Positions 33,970 to 47,125 of a stretch of 64,000 bases of DNA are shown piece after piece (the first letter of the stretch is position 1; the number at the start of each line of letters is the position of its first letter). A program made the position numbers and the translations under genes. Source of the stretch: Halarchaeum rubridurum (GTDB lineage: Archaea; Halobacteriota; Halobacteria; Halobacteriales; Halobacteriaceae); contig NZ_BMOO01000007.1 of assembly GCF_014647115.1 (NCBI RefSeq), positions 1 to 64,000 on the forward strand, in the 5' to 3' direction. A model generated the notes under the pieces. That model made no database searches and was not told where the DNA came from. It saw only the letters and a program-made list of their open reading frames with translations.

Positions 33970-36195
33970 ATGCCCACCGAAGGGGGACGCGTCCGGGACG
34001 CGCTCGTGCCGGCCGTCGAACGCCTACCAGAACTGCTGTATCGCGGACCGATGGAGCCCGAACGACCGCTGACGGCCGCGAGTAGCGGCGCGCCGCGGGT
34101 GTCCGGCTACGACCGGGCGTCGTTCGAGGACGGCGAGCTCGCGTGGGGGACGGACGTCGTCCACCCCGCCGACCGCGAGACGGCGTGGGCCGCCATCGAG
34201 GAGGCCGTCGAGGCGAACGAGTCGTACGACGTGACGTACCGTATCGTCACCGCGGCGGAGGAGACGCGGTGGGTCCGGGACCGCGGCGAGGGACTCGCCG
34301 ACGGGACGCTCTCGGGGTACGTCGAGGACGTGACGCGACTGAAGCAGCGCGAGGAGCGCCTCGCCGCCGAACTCGACGAGACCTTCGAGCGCGTCTCCGA
34401 CGCCTTCTTCGCGCTCGACGACGAGTGGCGCTTCACGTACGTCAACGAGCGCGCGGCGGCGCTGTTGGGCCGCGACGTCGACGAGCTCCACGGTGCGGAC
34501 GTCTGGACGGAGTTCGCGGACGCCGACGCCTTTCGTCGGGAGTACGAGCGCGCGATGGCGACCCAGGAGCGCGTGTCGTTCACGAGCTACTACGAGCCGC
34601 TGGACGCCCACTTCGAGGTGAGCGCCTACCCCTCCGAGACCGGCCTCTCGGTCTACTTCCGCGACGTGAGCGAGCGCATCGAGCGCGAACGCCGACTGGA
34701 GTGCCACGAGGCCATCGTCGAGACGGTGTGGGACGGCGTTTACGCGGTCGACGAGAACGAGGAGTTCACGCTCGTCAACGAGGCGTACTGCGACCTCCTC
34801 GGCGTCGAGCGCGAGGAGGTGCTCGGGAAGTCGGCGGCCGCGGTCGTCGGCGACGGGGTCGCCGGGGCGGCGCGGCGGTTCACCGAGGAGATGCGCGCGG
34901 GCGAGCGCGAGGAGGCGACGATCTCGTTCGCCATCGAGCGCGGCGACGGCGAGACGCGACAGGTCGAGGTCCGCTTCGGGCCGTTCGTCGACGGCGGTCG
35001 CGTCGGCGTCCTCCGCGACGTCACGGAGCGCCGGCAGCGCCGCCGACAACTCCGCCGGCAGCGCGAGCGCCTGCGCGGCCTGGTCGAGCTCTACGACGTG
35101 GCGAGCGACGTCTCGAACGCCGCCGTCGAGCAGACGACGCGGGCGGCCATCGAGGAGCGCGTGGCGAACGGGCTCTGCGGGGGACCGTACGCGAGCGCGT
35201 GGGTCGGGCGCTCGACCGGGACGGACGTGACGCGGGTCGCGACAGCGGGGTCGGGTGACGCGCCCGACGCCGACGACTCGCTCGTCCGGACGGCACTGGA
35301 GGAGGGCCGGGTCGTCACGACGACCGGGCCGGGCGCGGACGGGACGGGGCGGGCGAGCGCGCGGAGCGACGGCGGCGACGGGACGAGCGCGGGGGCGGTG
35401 CCGATCAGCTACGAGGGCGGGACGTACGGCGTGCTCGTGGTGCTCGCGGACCGCCCGGACGCCTTCGGGACGGCGGAGCGGACGGTGCTCGAACGCCTCG
35501 GGCAGACGGTCGGGCACGCGTTCGCGGCGCTCGACCGGCGCGCGGCGCTCGTGAGCGACCAGGTCGTGCAAGTGGAGTTCCGTTCGCGCGAGTCGGCCGA
35601 CCTCGGCGTGCAAAGCGACGCGGGGCGCTTTCGCTTCGAGCGGACGGTGACGACCGGCGACGGCGAGTACGTCCACTACGTCCGCGTCCACGGGCTGGGG
35701 CGGGCGGACGCGCTCGCGGCGTTCGCGGACGCGCCGGGGTACGACGGCGCGCGCGTCGTCGAGGACGAGGACGGCGTGTTGGTGGAGGCGCGCACGGCGG
35801 ACGCGCCGATCACGGCGGCGGTGACGGGCCACGGCGGGCGGCTCCGCACCGTCCGCTTCGGGACGGACGGGGTGCGACTCACCGCGGAGTTCCCGCAGGG
35901 CGTGGACCTCCGGACGGCGACGGAGTCGATTCGGGAGGTCCTCCCGGACGCCGAACTCGTCGCGCAGCGCTCGATGTCGCGCGACGACACCGACGCGCCG
36001 CGGGCGGACGTCCTCGGGCGGTTGACGGAACGCCAGCGCGCGGCGTTCGAGGCCGCCTACTACGGCGGCTACTTCGAGTGGCCCCGCGACAGCACCGCGG
36101 AGGAGCTCGCGGGAGCCATGGGCGTGACCGCGCCGACGTTCCACCAGCACCTGCGCGAGGCCGAGCGGAAGCTCCTCGGCGGATACGTGGAGTAG
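33970..36195 (+). CDS. Bat-type PAS/GAF sensor with HTH_10 DNA-binding domain
   Basis: Cytoplasmic one-component regulator of 741 aa. A degenerate N-terminal PAS-like region (to about 120), a PAS domain starting FERVSDAFFALDDEWRFTYVN (about 140-240), another at HEAIVETVWDGVYAVDENEEFTLVN (about 245-360), a GAF-like domain (about 370-530), a Bat-associated beta domain (about 535-660) and the C-terminal HTH_10 (LTERQRAAFEAAYYGGYFEWPRD..TAEELAGAMGVTAPTFHQHLREAE). This is the architecture of the bacterio-opsin activator family. No bop or carotenoid gene is nearby, so target and ligand are unknown. Confidence 0.9.
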   Translation: MPTEGGRVRDALVPAVERLPELLYRGPMEPERPLTAASSGAPRVSGYDRASFEDGELAWGTDVVHPADRETAWAAIEEAVEANESYDVTYRIVTAAEETRWVRDRGEGLADGTLSGYVEDVTRLKQREERLAAELDETFERVSDAFFALDDEWRFTYVNERAAALLGRDVDELHGADVWTEFADADAFRREYERAMATQERVSFTSYYEPLDAHFEVSAYPSETGLSVYFRDVSERIERERRLECHEAIVETVWDGVYAVDENEEFTLVNEAYCDLLGVEREEVLGKSAAAVVGDGVAGAARRFTEEMRAGEREEATISFAIERGDGETRQVEVRFGPFVDGGRVGVLRDVTERRQRRRQLRRQRERLRGLVELYDVASDVSNAAVEQTTRAAIEERVANGLCGGPYASAWVGRSTGTDVTRVATAGSGDAPDADDSLVRTALEEGRVVTTTGPGADGTGRASARSDGGDGTSAGAVPISYEGGTYGVLVVLADRPDAFGTAERTVLERLGQTVGHAFAALDRRAALVSDQVVQVEFRSRESADLGVQSDAGRFRFERTVTTGDGEYVHYVRVHGLGRADALAAFADAPGYDGARVVEDEDGVLVEARTADAPITAAVTGHGGRLRTVRFGTDGVRLTAEFPQGVDLRTATESIREVLPDAELVAQRSMSRDDTDAPRADVLGRLTERQRAAFEAAYYGGYFEWPRDSTAEELAGAMGVTAPTFHQHLREAERKLLGGYVE

Positions 36196-36263
36196 CGCAG
36201 AGGAGCGCGGGAGAGAGCGGGGGAGCAAAGCGGGACGCCGCGAGTGGCGAACGCCGACGTCGC

Positions 36264-36458
36264 TCACCACCCGGGTCTGCGCGATTCGGCACCGTCGGCG
36301 CGCCGGTAGAGGAGGGCGGCGACGACGAGGACCATCGCGCAGGCGGCGAGGAGGACGGGGCGGGCGAGGCCGTCGCGGAGGAGGAGCGTCGCCGCGCCGA
36401 GCGCGCCGAGGGCGGCGCAGAGCGCGGCGGCGAGGCGGACGCGCGTGGCTGTCTGCAC
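36264..36458 (-). CDS. Two-helix small membrane protein
   Basis: A 64-aa protein with two hydrophobic helices, VRLAAALCAALGALGAATLLL and PVLLAACAMVLVVAALLY, joined by a short charged loop. It starts at a GTG with CTTAGG about 27 bases upstream on the minus strand, matching leaderless start spacing. A longer in-frame start exists but would add an Arg-rich stretch. Function unknown. The divergent neighbour is thrC. Confidence 0.6.
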   Translation of the reverse strand: MQTATRVRLAAALCAALGALGAATLLLRDGLARPVLLAACAMVLVVAALLYRRADGAESRRPGW

Positions 36459-36543
36459 GGTCGACGTGTTCGGGTGCGCGCACCTAAGCGTTCGGACGGC
36501 GCGTCTCCGTCCCCTATATGGTCGTTCGGCTGCCACACCCGAT

Positions 36544-37791
36544 ATGGTCGATCTGGAACTCGGCGGCGAGACGCCCGCGGCGGCGACGGACGGCGTCTGG
36601 CTGGCGTGCGTGGAGTGTAGCGAGACGGTCGCGCCCTACGACGACGTCGTCTATCGGTGTCCGGACTGCGACGGGCTCCTCGAGGTCCGCTACGCCGACT
36701 ACCCGACGTTCGAGGACTTCGAGGGGACGGGCGTCTGGCGCTACGCGGACGCGCTCCCGCTCTCGGAGGGCGTCTCGATTCAGGAGGGGAACACCCCGCT
36801 GTACACGGTCCCGGGGATCGAGGCGGGCGTGGACGTCGCGGACGTCCGCGTGAAACACGAGGGGATGAACCCGACGGGCGCGTTCAAGGACCGCGGGATG
36901 ACGGTGGGCGTGAAGGTCGCGGAGCGCCTCGGCGTGGGCCGCCTCGCGTGCGCGTCGACGGGGAACACCTCGGCGGCGCTCGCGTGCTACGGCGCGCGCG
37001 CGGACACCGAGGTCCTCGTCCTCCTCCCCGCGGGGAAGGTCGCGGCGGGCAAGATCGCGCAGGCCGCGCTCCACGACGCGCGCATCCTCGAAGTCGACGG
37101 CAACTTCGACGCCTGCCTCGACGTCGTCGCCGAGCTCGCCGAGCGCGGCGAGGCCTACCTCCTCAACTCGATCAACCCCTTCCGCCTGGAGGGGCAGAAG
37201 ACCATCGGCCTCGAAATCCTCGAGCAGTCGCGCGAGGCGACGGGCGAGTGGCCGGACCGGATCGTCCTCCCCGTGGGGAACGCGGGCAACACCGCGGCGC
37301 TTTACAAGTGCTTCCGCGAGCTCGTGGCGGCCGGCGCGATGGACGAGTCGGAGATGCCGGCGCTCACGGGCGTGCAGGCCGAGGGCGCGGCGCCGATGGT
37401 CGAGGCCGTCCGCGAGGGCGCTGATGAGGTGCGACGCTGGGAGGACGTCGAGACGCGCGCGACGGCGATCCGCATCGGCAACCCCGTGAACGCCCCGAAG
37501 GCCCTGCCGGGCATCCGGGCGACGGGCGGCACCGCGGTCGCGGTCTCGGACGAGGAGATCACGGACGCCCAACGCTCGCTCGCGCGCGACGGCGTCGGCG
37601 TCGAGCCCGCCTCCGCGGCGTCCGTCGCCGGGCTCCGCAAGCTCAGCGCGGAGGGCGAAATCGGCTCCGACGAACGGGTCGTCTGTCTCACGACCGGCCA
37701 CCTGCTGAAGGACCCGGACGCGGCGGCCGCGGCCGGCGGCGACACGACGGACGTCCCCGCGGACGCGGACGGCGTGCTCGACGCGCTCTGA
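36544..37791 (+). CDS. thrC: Threonine synthase
   Basis: PLP-dependent lyase of 415 aa converting O-phosphohomoserine to threonine. An N-terminal zinc-ribbon-like segment (CVECSETVAPYDDVVYRCPDCDGLLEV) is typical of archaeal enzymes; the cofactor lysine is in GMNPTGAFKDRGMTVG; ACASTGNTSAALACYGARA and LPVGNAGNTAALYK are phosphate/PLP loops. The ATG at 36544 has CTATATG about 30 bases upstream; an earlier in-frame ATG gives an unlikely N-terminal tail. Confidence 0.96.
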   Translation: MVDLELGGETPAAATDGVWLACVECSETVAPYDDVVYRCPDCDGLLEVRYADYPTFEDFEGTGVWRYADALPLSEGVSIQEGNTPLYTVPGIEAGVDVADVRVKHEGMNPTGAFKDRGMTVGVKVAERLGVGRLACASTGNTSAALACYGARADTEVLVLLPAGKVAAGKIAQAALHDARILEVDGNFDACLDVVAELAERGEAYLLNSINPFRLEGQKTIGLEILEQSREATGEWPDRIVLPVGNAGNTAALYKCFRELVAAGAMDESEMPALTGVQAEGAAPMVEAVREGADEVRRWEDVETRATAIRIGNPVNAPKALPGIRATGGTAVAVSDEEITDAQRSLARDGVGVEPASAASVAGLRKLSAEGEIGSDERVVCLTTGHLLKDPDAAAAAGGDTTDVPADADGVLDAL

Positions 37792-37875
37792 GGCAAAAAG
37801 CAGCGATAGCCTCGACGGCGGTCGTCGAGGTCTGCGGTCGTCCCTCTCTCTTTCTCGGTGGGCGTCTTCGGCGGT

Positions 37876-39459
37876 CTACGCGCCGTTCAGTTCGATCTCT
37901 TTGATTTCGGTGATGCGGGTGTCGGCTTCGAGTTCCTCGCGGGCGGCCTCGGGGAGGCCCTCGTCGAGGTTGTAGACGGTGAGGGCTTCGCCGCCGTCGT
38001 TCTCGCGGGCGTTGAACATCCCGGCGATGTTGACGTCGTGCTCGCCGAGGACGGTCCCGATGAAGCCGATGACGCCGGGTTCGTCGCGGTTGCGCGCGAC
38101 GAGCATGTGGCCGTGCGGGATGGCGTCGACGCGGTAGCCGTCGATGGAGACGAGGCGCGGGTCCTCGCCGGCGAACAGCGTACCGGAGACGGAGAGCTCC
38201 TCGTCGCCGTCGCCGACGGTGACCGTGACGAGGCTCTGGAAGTCCGCGGAGGAGCGGGTCTTCGTCTCCGTGACGTCGATGCCGCGCTCCTCGGCGACGC
38301 GCGGGGCGTTGACGGCGTTGACGTTCCACTCCAGGGGCTCGAAGACGCCCTTCTGCGCGCTCGCCGTGATGAGGTCGACGTCCTCGGCGGCGATGTCGCC
38401 GGCGTAGGAGACCTCGATTCGCTCGATGCGCTCGCCGAAGAGCTGCGCGGCGACCTTCCCCGCGGTCTCGGTGAGGGCGATGTACGGCTCGATACGCGGG
38501 AAGACGGACTCGTCGACAGAGGGCGCGTTCAGCGCGTTGAGGACGGGTTCGTCGTTGAACGCGGCGACGACCTGCTCGGCCGTCGAGACGGCGACGTGCT
38601 CCTGGGCGGCCTCCGTGGAAGCGCCGAGGTGGGGCGTGACGACGATGTCGTCGACGTCGAGGAGCTTCGAGTCCTCGGGGAGGGGTTCCTCGGCGAAGAC
38701 GTCGACCGCGGCGCCCTTCATGACGCCGTCCTGGACGGCGTCGGCGAGGGCGTCCTCGTCGACGACGCCGCCGCGCGCGCAGTTGACGAGGTAGCCGCCT
38801 TCGAGGTTGGCGAGGGCGTCCTCGTCGATGAGGCCCTCCGTCTCGGGCGTGAGCGGGACGTGGACGGTGAGGAAGTCCGCGGCGGCGAGACACTCCTCCA
38901 GGTCGACGAGGTCCGCGCCGAGCTGGTCGGCGCGCTCCTCGCTGATGTAGGGGTCGTAGGCGACGAGGTCCATGCCGAGGGAGGCGAGCTTCTTCGCCAC
39001 CTCCTGGCCGACGCGGCCGAGGCCGACGACGCCGAGGGTCTTGCCGTTGACCTCGGTGCCGAGGTAGTCGCTCTTCGCCCACTCGCCGTCCTTCAGGCGG
39101 ACGTGGGCCTGCGGGATGGAGCGCGCGGCGGCGAACGCCATGGCGACGGTGTGCTCGGCGGCGGCGCGAACGTTGCCCTCGGGGGCGTTGGCGACGATGA
39201 CGCCGTGTTCGGTCGCGGCGTCGATGTCGATGTTGTCGACGCCGATGCCGGCGCGCCCGACGATGACGAGGTCGGGCGCGGCCTCGAAGACCGCCTCGTT
39301 CACGTCGGTTCCGGAGCGAACGATGAGGGCGTTCGCGTCCGAGACGGCGTCGAGGAGGGCGTCGCCCTCGACGTCGTAGGCAGTTTCGACCTCGTGACCC
39401 GCCTCGCGGAGGGTGTCGAGGCCGGCGTCCGCGATGGGGTCCGTGACGAGTACCTTCAC
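37876..39459 (-). CDS. serA: D-3-phosphoglycerate dehydrogenase
   Basis: First enzyme of serine synthesis (527 aa, long type). VGRAGIGVDNIDIDAATEHGV and the Rossmann motif GLGRVGQEVAKKLASLGMD are followed by VNCARGGVVDEDALADA and VVTPHLGASTEAAQ (catalytic His). An intervening ASB-type domain (about 320-440) precedes a C-terminal ACT domain (MLVARNRDEPGVIGFIGTVLG), where serine feedback acts in relatives. GTG start fits the family MKVLVTDPI; TTAATG about 27 bases upstream on the minus strand supports a leaderless transcript. serB is divergent. Confidence 0.96.
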   Translation of the reverse strand: MKVLVTDPIADAGLDTLREAGHEVETAYDVEGDALLDAVSDANALIVRSGTDVNEAVFEAAPDLVIVGRAGIGVDNIDIDAATEHGVIVANAPEGNVRAAAEHTVAMAFAAARSIPQAHVRLKDGEWAKSDYLGTEVNGKTLGVVGLGRVGQEVAKKLASLGMDLVAYDPYISEERADQLGADLVDLEECLAAADFLTVHVPLTPETEGLIDEDALANLEGGYLVNCARGGVVDEDALADAVQDGVMKGAAVDVFAEEPLPEDSKLLDVDDIVVTPHLGASTEAAQEHVAVSTAEQVVAAFNDEPVLNALNAPSVDESVFPRIEPYIALTETAGKVAAQLFGERIERIEVSYAGDIAAEDVDLITASAQKGVFEPLEWNVNAVNAPRVAEERGIDVTETKTRSSADFQSLVTVTVGDGDEELSVSGTLFAGEDPRLVSIDGYRVDAIPHGHMLVARNRDEPGVIGFIGTVLGEHDVNIAGMFNARENDGGEALTVYNLDEGLPEAAREELEADTRITEIKEIELNGA

Positions 39460-39676
39460 GTTCGTGGGAAACCCGCGCGGGACATTAACGCTTTTCTCAT
39501 CGGCGGCGCGTGACGCCGACGGACGCGCCCAATCTGTACACGGACGTGAGTAGTGTGCTCTATATACCGCTCGTGATACCCACGGCCACGCCCCCAACTC
39601 ATGACCCCTTCGTTTCGGGTGGAACTCGGTGCGCGAACGAAAAACCACTTGGCGGGCGGGGCGCGAACGGGGAGCC

Positions 39677-40312
39677 ATGACGCTGGTCGCGTTCGACTTC
39701 GACGGGACGCTCTCGGACTCGGAGATGATGGTGTTGCTCGGCGAGCAGTACGGCGTCGCCGAGGAGATCGAGGAGATAACGACGCGCGCGATGCGCGGCG
39801 AACTCTCCTACGCGGAATCGCTCTACGAGCGCGCCGCGCTCTTAGAGGGACTCCCCGAGGCCGAAGCGCGGGCGGCCTACGAGCAGATCTACCTCCGGCC
39901 GGGCGCGGCCGACCTCATCGCCGCGCTGAACGACGCCGGTCACACCACCGCCATCCTCACCGGCGGCTTCACGCCCGGCGTCGAGGCCGCCCTCGAACGC
40001 GACGGCGCCGAGGTCGACCACGTCGTCGCCAACGAACTCCCCGTCGAAGACGGCCACCTCACCGGCGACGCCGACGGCCCCCTCATCGAGGGGACGAAGG
40101 ACGAGGCCCTGGAGGCGCTCTGCATGGAGACGAACACCGACATGGACGACACCGTCGCGGTCGGCGACGGCGCGAACGACCTCCCCATGCTCAAGGTCGC
40201 CGGCACCGCCGTCGGCTTCGTCCCCAAGCCCGCAGTGCGCCCGCACTGCGACGTCGTCGTCGCCACGATGGACCGCCTCACGCGCGTCTTCGAGGAGGAC
40301 GGCCTGCTGTAA
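39677..40312 (+). CDS. serB: Phosphoserine phosphatase
   Basis: HAD-family hydrolase of 211 aa giving serine from phosphoserine. HAD motif I is AFDFDGTLSDSE, motif II LTGGFTPGVEAAL, and motif IV DTVAVGDGANDLPMLKVAG; FVPKPAVRPHCDVVV closes the family pattern. It is divergent from serA, so the two serine genes share the 217-base region 39460-39676, in which CTATATAC at about 39560 is a further TATA candidate. Its stop runs straight into a palindrome array. Confidence 0.94.
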   Translation: MTLVAFDFDGTLSDSEMMVLLGEQYGVAEEIEEITTRAMRGELSYAESLYERAALLEGLPEAEARAAYEQIYLRPGAADLIAALNDAGHTTAILTGGFTPGVEAALERDGAEVDHVVANELPVEDGHLTGDADGPLIEGTKDEALEALCMETNTDMDDTVAVGDGANDLPMLKVAGTAVGFVPKPAVRPHCDVVVATMDRLTRVFEEDGLL

Positions 40313-40733
40313 ACGACCTTTTGCTGCGCTCGGGCGCGCTTCGCGCGCCCGGCGCTAGCAAACGCTCGGCCAAAAGCCGTCGTCGGGTGCTTCGCACCCT
40401 CCTCGGCCTCGCCTCCGGCGAGCGAATCGGCGACCCTCCGGGCTCTTCGAGCCACTCGGTCGCCGAACGCTATACGTGTGGTTCGTTAGGCCACGGCGAA
40501 AAAACGGGACAGACTACGAAAGAGCGTCCGCGCGACGAGCGGCTCGTCAGAGCCCGGTAGTCGGGTGAGAACGTCGTTCTCACTGACCCACACTCGGGCC
40601 CGCGGCCCTCGCGTGGATCGTGCGGTTCACTCGCGGCGAAGCCGCGAGGTCCGAAGACCCCCGGGGGTCTGACGGACATTTTGGCCGACCTTTTGCCAGC
40701 GCTGACTTCGTCAGCGCGCAGCAAAAGGTCGTT
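40312..40733. repeat. Palindrome array between serB and metX with 18-bp inverted ends
   Basis: The region begins with AACGACCTTTTGCTGCGC (40312-40329) and ends with its exact reverse complement (40716-40733). TCGGCCAAAA in the left part and TTTTGGCCGA in the right part make a second inverted pair, so the two ends share one fold: GACCTTTTGC, a variable GC hairpin, then GCAAA. Between them lie at least eight short stem-loops, many with TTCG loops (GGTGC-TTC-GCACC, GTGAGAACG/CGTTCTCAC, CGCGGC/GCCGCG, GACCCC/GGGGTC). No gene is seen. Likely the two convergent genes' terminators plus a structured insert. Confidence 0.75.
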
Positions 40734-41915
40734 AGGCGTCGGGCAGCAGGCCCGTACAGACGCGCGGGTAGTCGGGCGTGGTCTGTCGGTCGGCCTCGGT
40801 GGTGACGGCGCTCGCGCCGCGTTCGAGGAGGGTGCGGACCGGCGGGCCGACGCGGTCGGGTTCGACGAGGAAGGCGTCGTGGCCGTAGTCGCTCTCGATG
40901 ACGCGGTGGACGGCGGCACCGGGCCCGCTCTCGAAGGCGTCGGCGATGGTGTCGCCGCCCTCGGGGGGGAAGTGCCAGTCGCCGGTGAAGGAGAGGACGA
41001 GCGCGTCGCCCTCGTAGTCGGCGAGCGCGGCGGCGTCCGAGTTGTAGTCCGCCGCGAGGTCGTACTCGTCGAGCGCGCGCAGGAGGTAGAGGTAGCTGTT
41101 GGCGTCGAAGCGCTCGGTGAAGCGCTCGGCGTTGTAGTCGAGGTAGGAGGCGACGTCCCGGTAGGGGAAGCCGCGCGCGCTCGGGTCGTCGAGGTCGTCG
41201 GGGCGTCGCTCGGCGACGCGGCGGTCGAAGCGGTCGGTCATGGAGGCCTTCGAGAGATACATGACGTGGCCGATGCGGCGCGCGACGGCGAGCCCCTCGT
41301 CGGGTTCGGGGCCGCCGTAGTAGTCCCCGTCGCCGTAGTTCGGGTCGCTCGTGATGGCGCGGCGCGCGGCGGTGTTGAGCCCGAGACACTGCGCGTCGAG
41401 GCGGGGGCTGGTGGCGATGGCGGCGATGCGTTCGACGCGCTCGGGGTAGCGCTTCGCCCAGTCGATGACGTTCATGCCGCCAACGCTGCCGCCGACGACG
41501 GCGTAGAGCGTGTCGACGCCGAGTTCGTCGCAGAGGCGGGCCTGCGAGCGCGTCCAGTCGCCGACGGTGACGGACGGGAAGTCGGGGCCGTAGGGCTCGC
41601 CGTCGGGGCCCTCGCTCGCGGGGCCGGTCGTGCCGTAGCAGGAGCCGGGGACGTTCGCGCAGACGACGTGGTAGGCGCGGGTGTCGATGGGTTTGCCGGG
41701 GCCGACGAGGGCGTCCCACCAGCCCGCGGCCTGGCCGCTGACGCCCTCGGGGGCGGGACCGGCGACGTACTGGCTCCCGGTGAGGGCGTGGCAGACGAGG
41801 ACGGTGGGGTCGGCGGGGTCGCCGTACTCGGCGTAGGCGACGTCGAGGTCGAGTTCGCCGCCGCGCTCGAACGCGAACGACCCGACGTTCGCGACGTCCT
41901 CGCGGCGGCCGTGGC

Positions 41916-41919
<4 letters not shown>
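40732..41919 (-). CDS. metX: Homoserine O-acetyltransferase
   Basis: Alpha/beta-hydrolase-fold acyltransferase of 395 aa activating homoserine for methionine synthesis. [14 protein letters not shown] and [17 protein letters not shown] precede the nucleophile elbow [15 protein letters not shown] (Ser); the Asp lies in [16 protein letters not shown] and the His in [12 protein letters not shown]. Acetyl or succinyl preference cannot be settled by eye, but length and motifs fit MetX. It overlaps metY by four bases and so is co-translated with it. Confidence 0.95.
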
Positions 41920-45648
<3,729 letters not shown>

Positions 45649-45684
45649 GTGCTTTAATGCGTGTGGGGCCCCTACGTGGGGCAA

Positions 45685-47085
45685 ATGGTACTCGACGACC
45701 TCGGGAGTTCGCTCAGGGGCACGCTCGACTCGCTCCGGGGGAAGTCCCGCATAGACGAGGAAGACGTCGAGGAGGTCGTCAAGGAGATTCAGCGCTCCTT
45801 GCTGCAGGCCGACGTCGACGTCTCGCTCGTGATGGAGCTCTCCGACTCCATCAAGGAGCGCGCCCTGGAGGAGGAGCCGCCGGGCGGCACGACCGCGCGC
45901 GACCACGTCCTCCGCATCGTCTACGAGGAGCTCGTCGGCCTCGTCGGGGAGAGCACCGAGCTCCCCCTCGAAGAACAGACCATCATGCTCGCCGGCCTCC
46001 AGGGGTCGGGGAAGACGACCACCGCGGCGAAGATGGCGTGGTGGTTCTCGAAGAAGGGCCTCCGGCCCGCGGTCATCCAGACCGACACCTTCCGCCCCGG
46101 CGCCTACGAGCAGGCCAAGCAGATGTGCGAGCGCGCCGAGGTCGACTTCTACGGTGACCCCGACGAGGACGACCCGGTCAAAATCGCGCGCGAGGGCCTC
46201 GCCGCGACCGAGGACGCGGACGTCCGCATCGTCGACACCGCGGGGCGACACGCCTTGGAGGCCGACCTCATCGACGAGATCGAGGAGATCGAGTCGGTGG
46301 TGGAGCCCGACCGCTCGCTGCTCGTCCTCGACGCCGCCATCGGGCAGGGCGCGAAGGACCAGGCCCAGCAGTTCGAGGACTCCGTGGGCATCTCCGGCGT
46401 CGTCATCACGAAGCTCGACGGGACGGCGAAGGGTGGCGGCGCGCTCACCGCCGTCAACGAGACGGACTCCACCATCGCCTTCCTCGGCTCCGGTGAGACC
46501 GTCCAGGACATAGAGCGCTTCGAGCCCGACGGCTTCATCAGTCGGCTCCTCGGGATGGGCGACCTCAAACAGCTCACCGAGCGCGTCGAGCGCGCGATGG
46601 AGGAGACCCAGGCCGAGGAGGACGAGGACTGGGACCCCGAGGACATGCTCGAAGGGGAGTTCACCCTCAAAGACATGCAGCGTCAGATGAGCGCGATGAG
46701 CAACATGGGGCCGCTCGACCAGGTGATGGACATGATTCCGGGGATGGGCGGCGGCCTGATGGACCAGCTCCCCGACGACGCGATGGACGTCACCCAGGAC
46801 CGGATGCGGAACTTCGAGGTCGTCATGGACTCGATGACCGACGAGGAACTGGAGAACCCCCGCTCGGTCGGGGCCTCGCAAATCCGCCGTATCGCCAAGG
46901 GCTCCGGGCAGGGCGAGGAGACCGTCCGCGAACTCTTAGAGCAGCACAAGATGATGGCCCGGACGATGAAGCAGTTCCAGGGGATGGGCGACGGCGACAT
47001 GCAGCGGATGATGCAGAAGATGCAGGGCGGCGGCGGTGGCGGTGGCGGCGGCGGTATGGGCGGCATGGGGCCGTTCGGCGACTAG
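45685..47085 (+). CDS. ffh: Signal recognition particle 54 kDa protein
   Basis: GTPase of 466 aa that with 7S RNA targets membrane and secreted proteins to SecYEG. N domain ([27 protein letters not shown]), G domain with [15 protein letters not shown] (G1, 104-), [19 protein letters not shown] and [13 protein letters not shown], then the Met-rich M domain ([36 protein letters not shown]). It ends in a glycine run and [16 protein letters not shown] about 27-30 bases before the ATG indicates a leaderless transcript. Confidence 0.98.
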   Translation: MVLDDLGSSLRGTLDSLRGKSRIDEEDVEEVVKEIQRSLLQADVDVSLVMELSDSIKERALEEEPPGGTTARDHVLRIVYEELVGLVGESTELPLEEQTIMLAGLQGSGKTTTAAKMAWWFSKKGLRPAVIQTDTFRPGAYEQAKQMCERAEVDFYGDPDEDDPVKIAREGLAATEDADVRIVDTAGRHALEADLIDEIEEIESVVEPDRSLLVLDAAIGQGAKDQAQQFEDSVGISGVVITKLDGTAKGGGALTAVNETDSTIAFLGSGETVQDIERFEPDGFISRLLGMGDLKQLTERVERAMEETQAEEDEDWDPEDMLEGEFTLKDMQRQMSAMSNMGPLDQVMDMIPGMGGGLMDQLPDDAMDVTQDRMRNFEVVMDSMTDEELENPRSVGASQIRRIAKGSGQGEETVRELLEQHKMMARTMKQFQGMGDGDMQRMMQKMQGGGGGGGGGGMGGMGPFGD

Positions 47086-47125
47086 AAGCGACGGGGTTTT
47101 TCGAGACCCCCGCCCGAGTGTCGGT

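Noticed and set aside
39601-39676. Start of a gene at ATG 39601, behind the TATA-like CTATATAC
   Set aside because: The frame runs into serB out of phase and turns Arg-rich. serB itself starts convincingly at 39677. The TATA element may still drive a longer serB leader.
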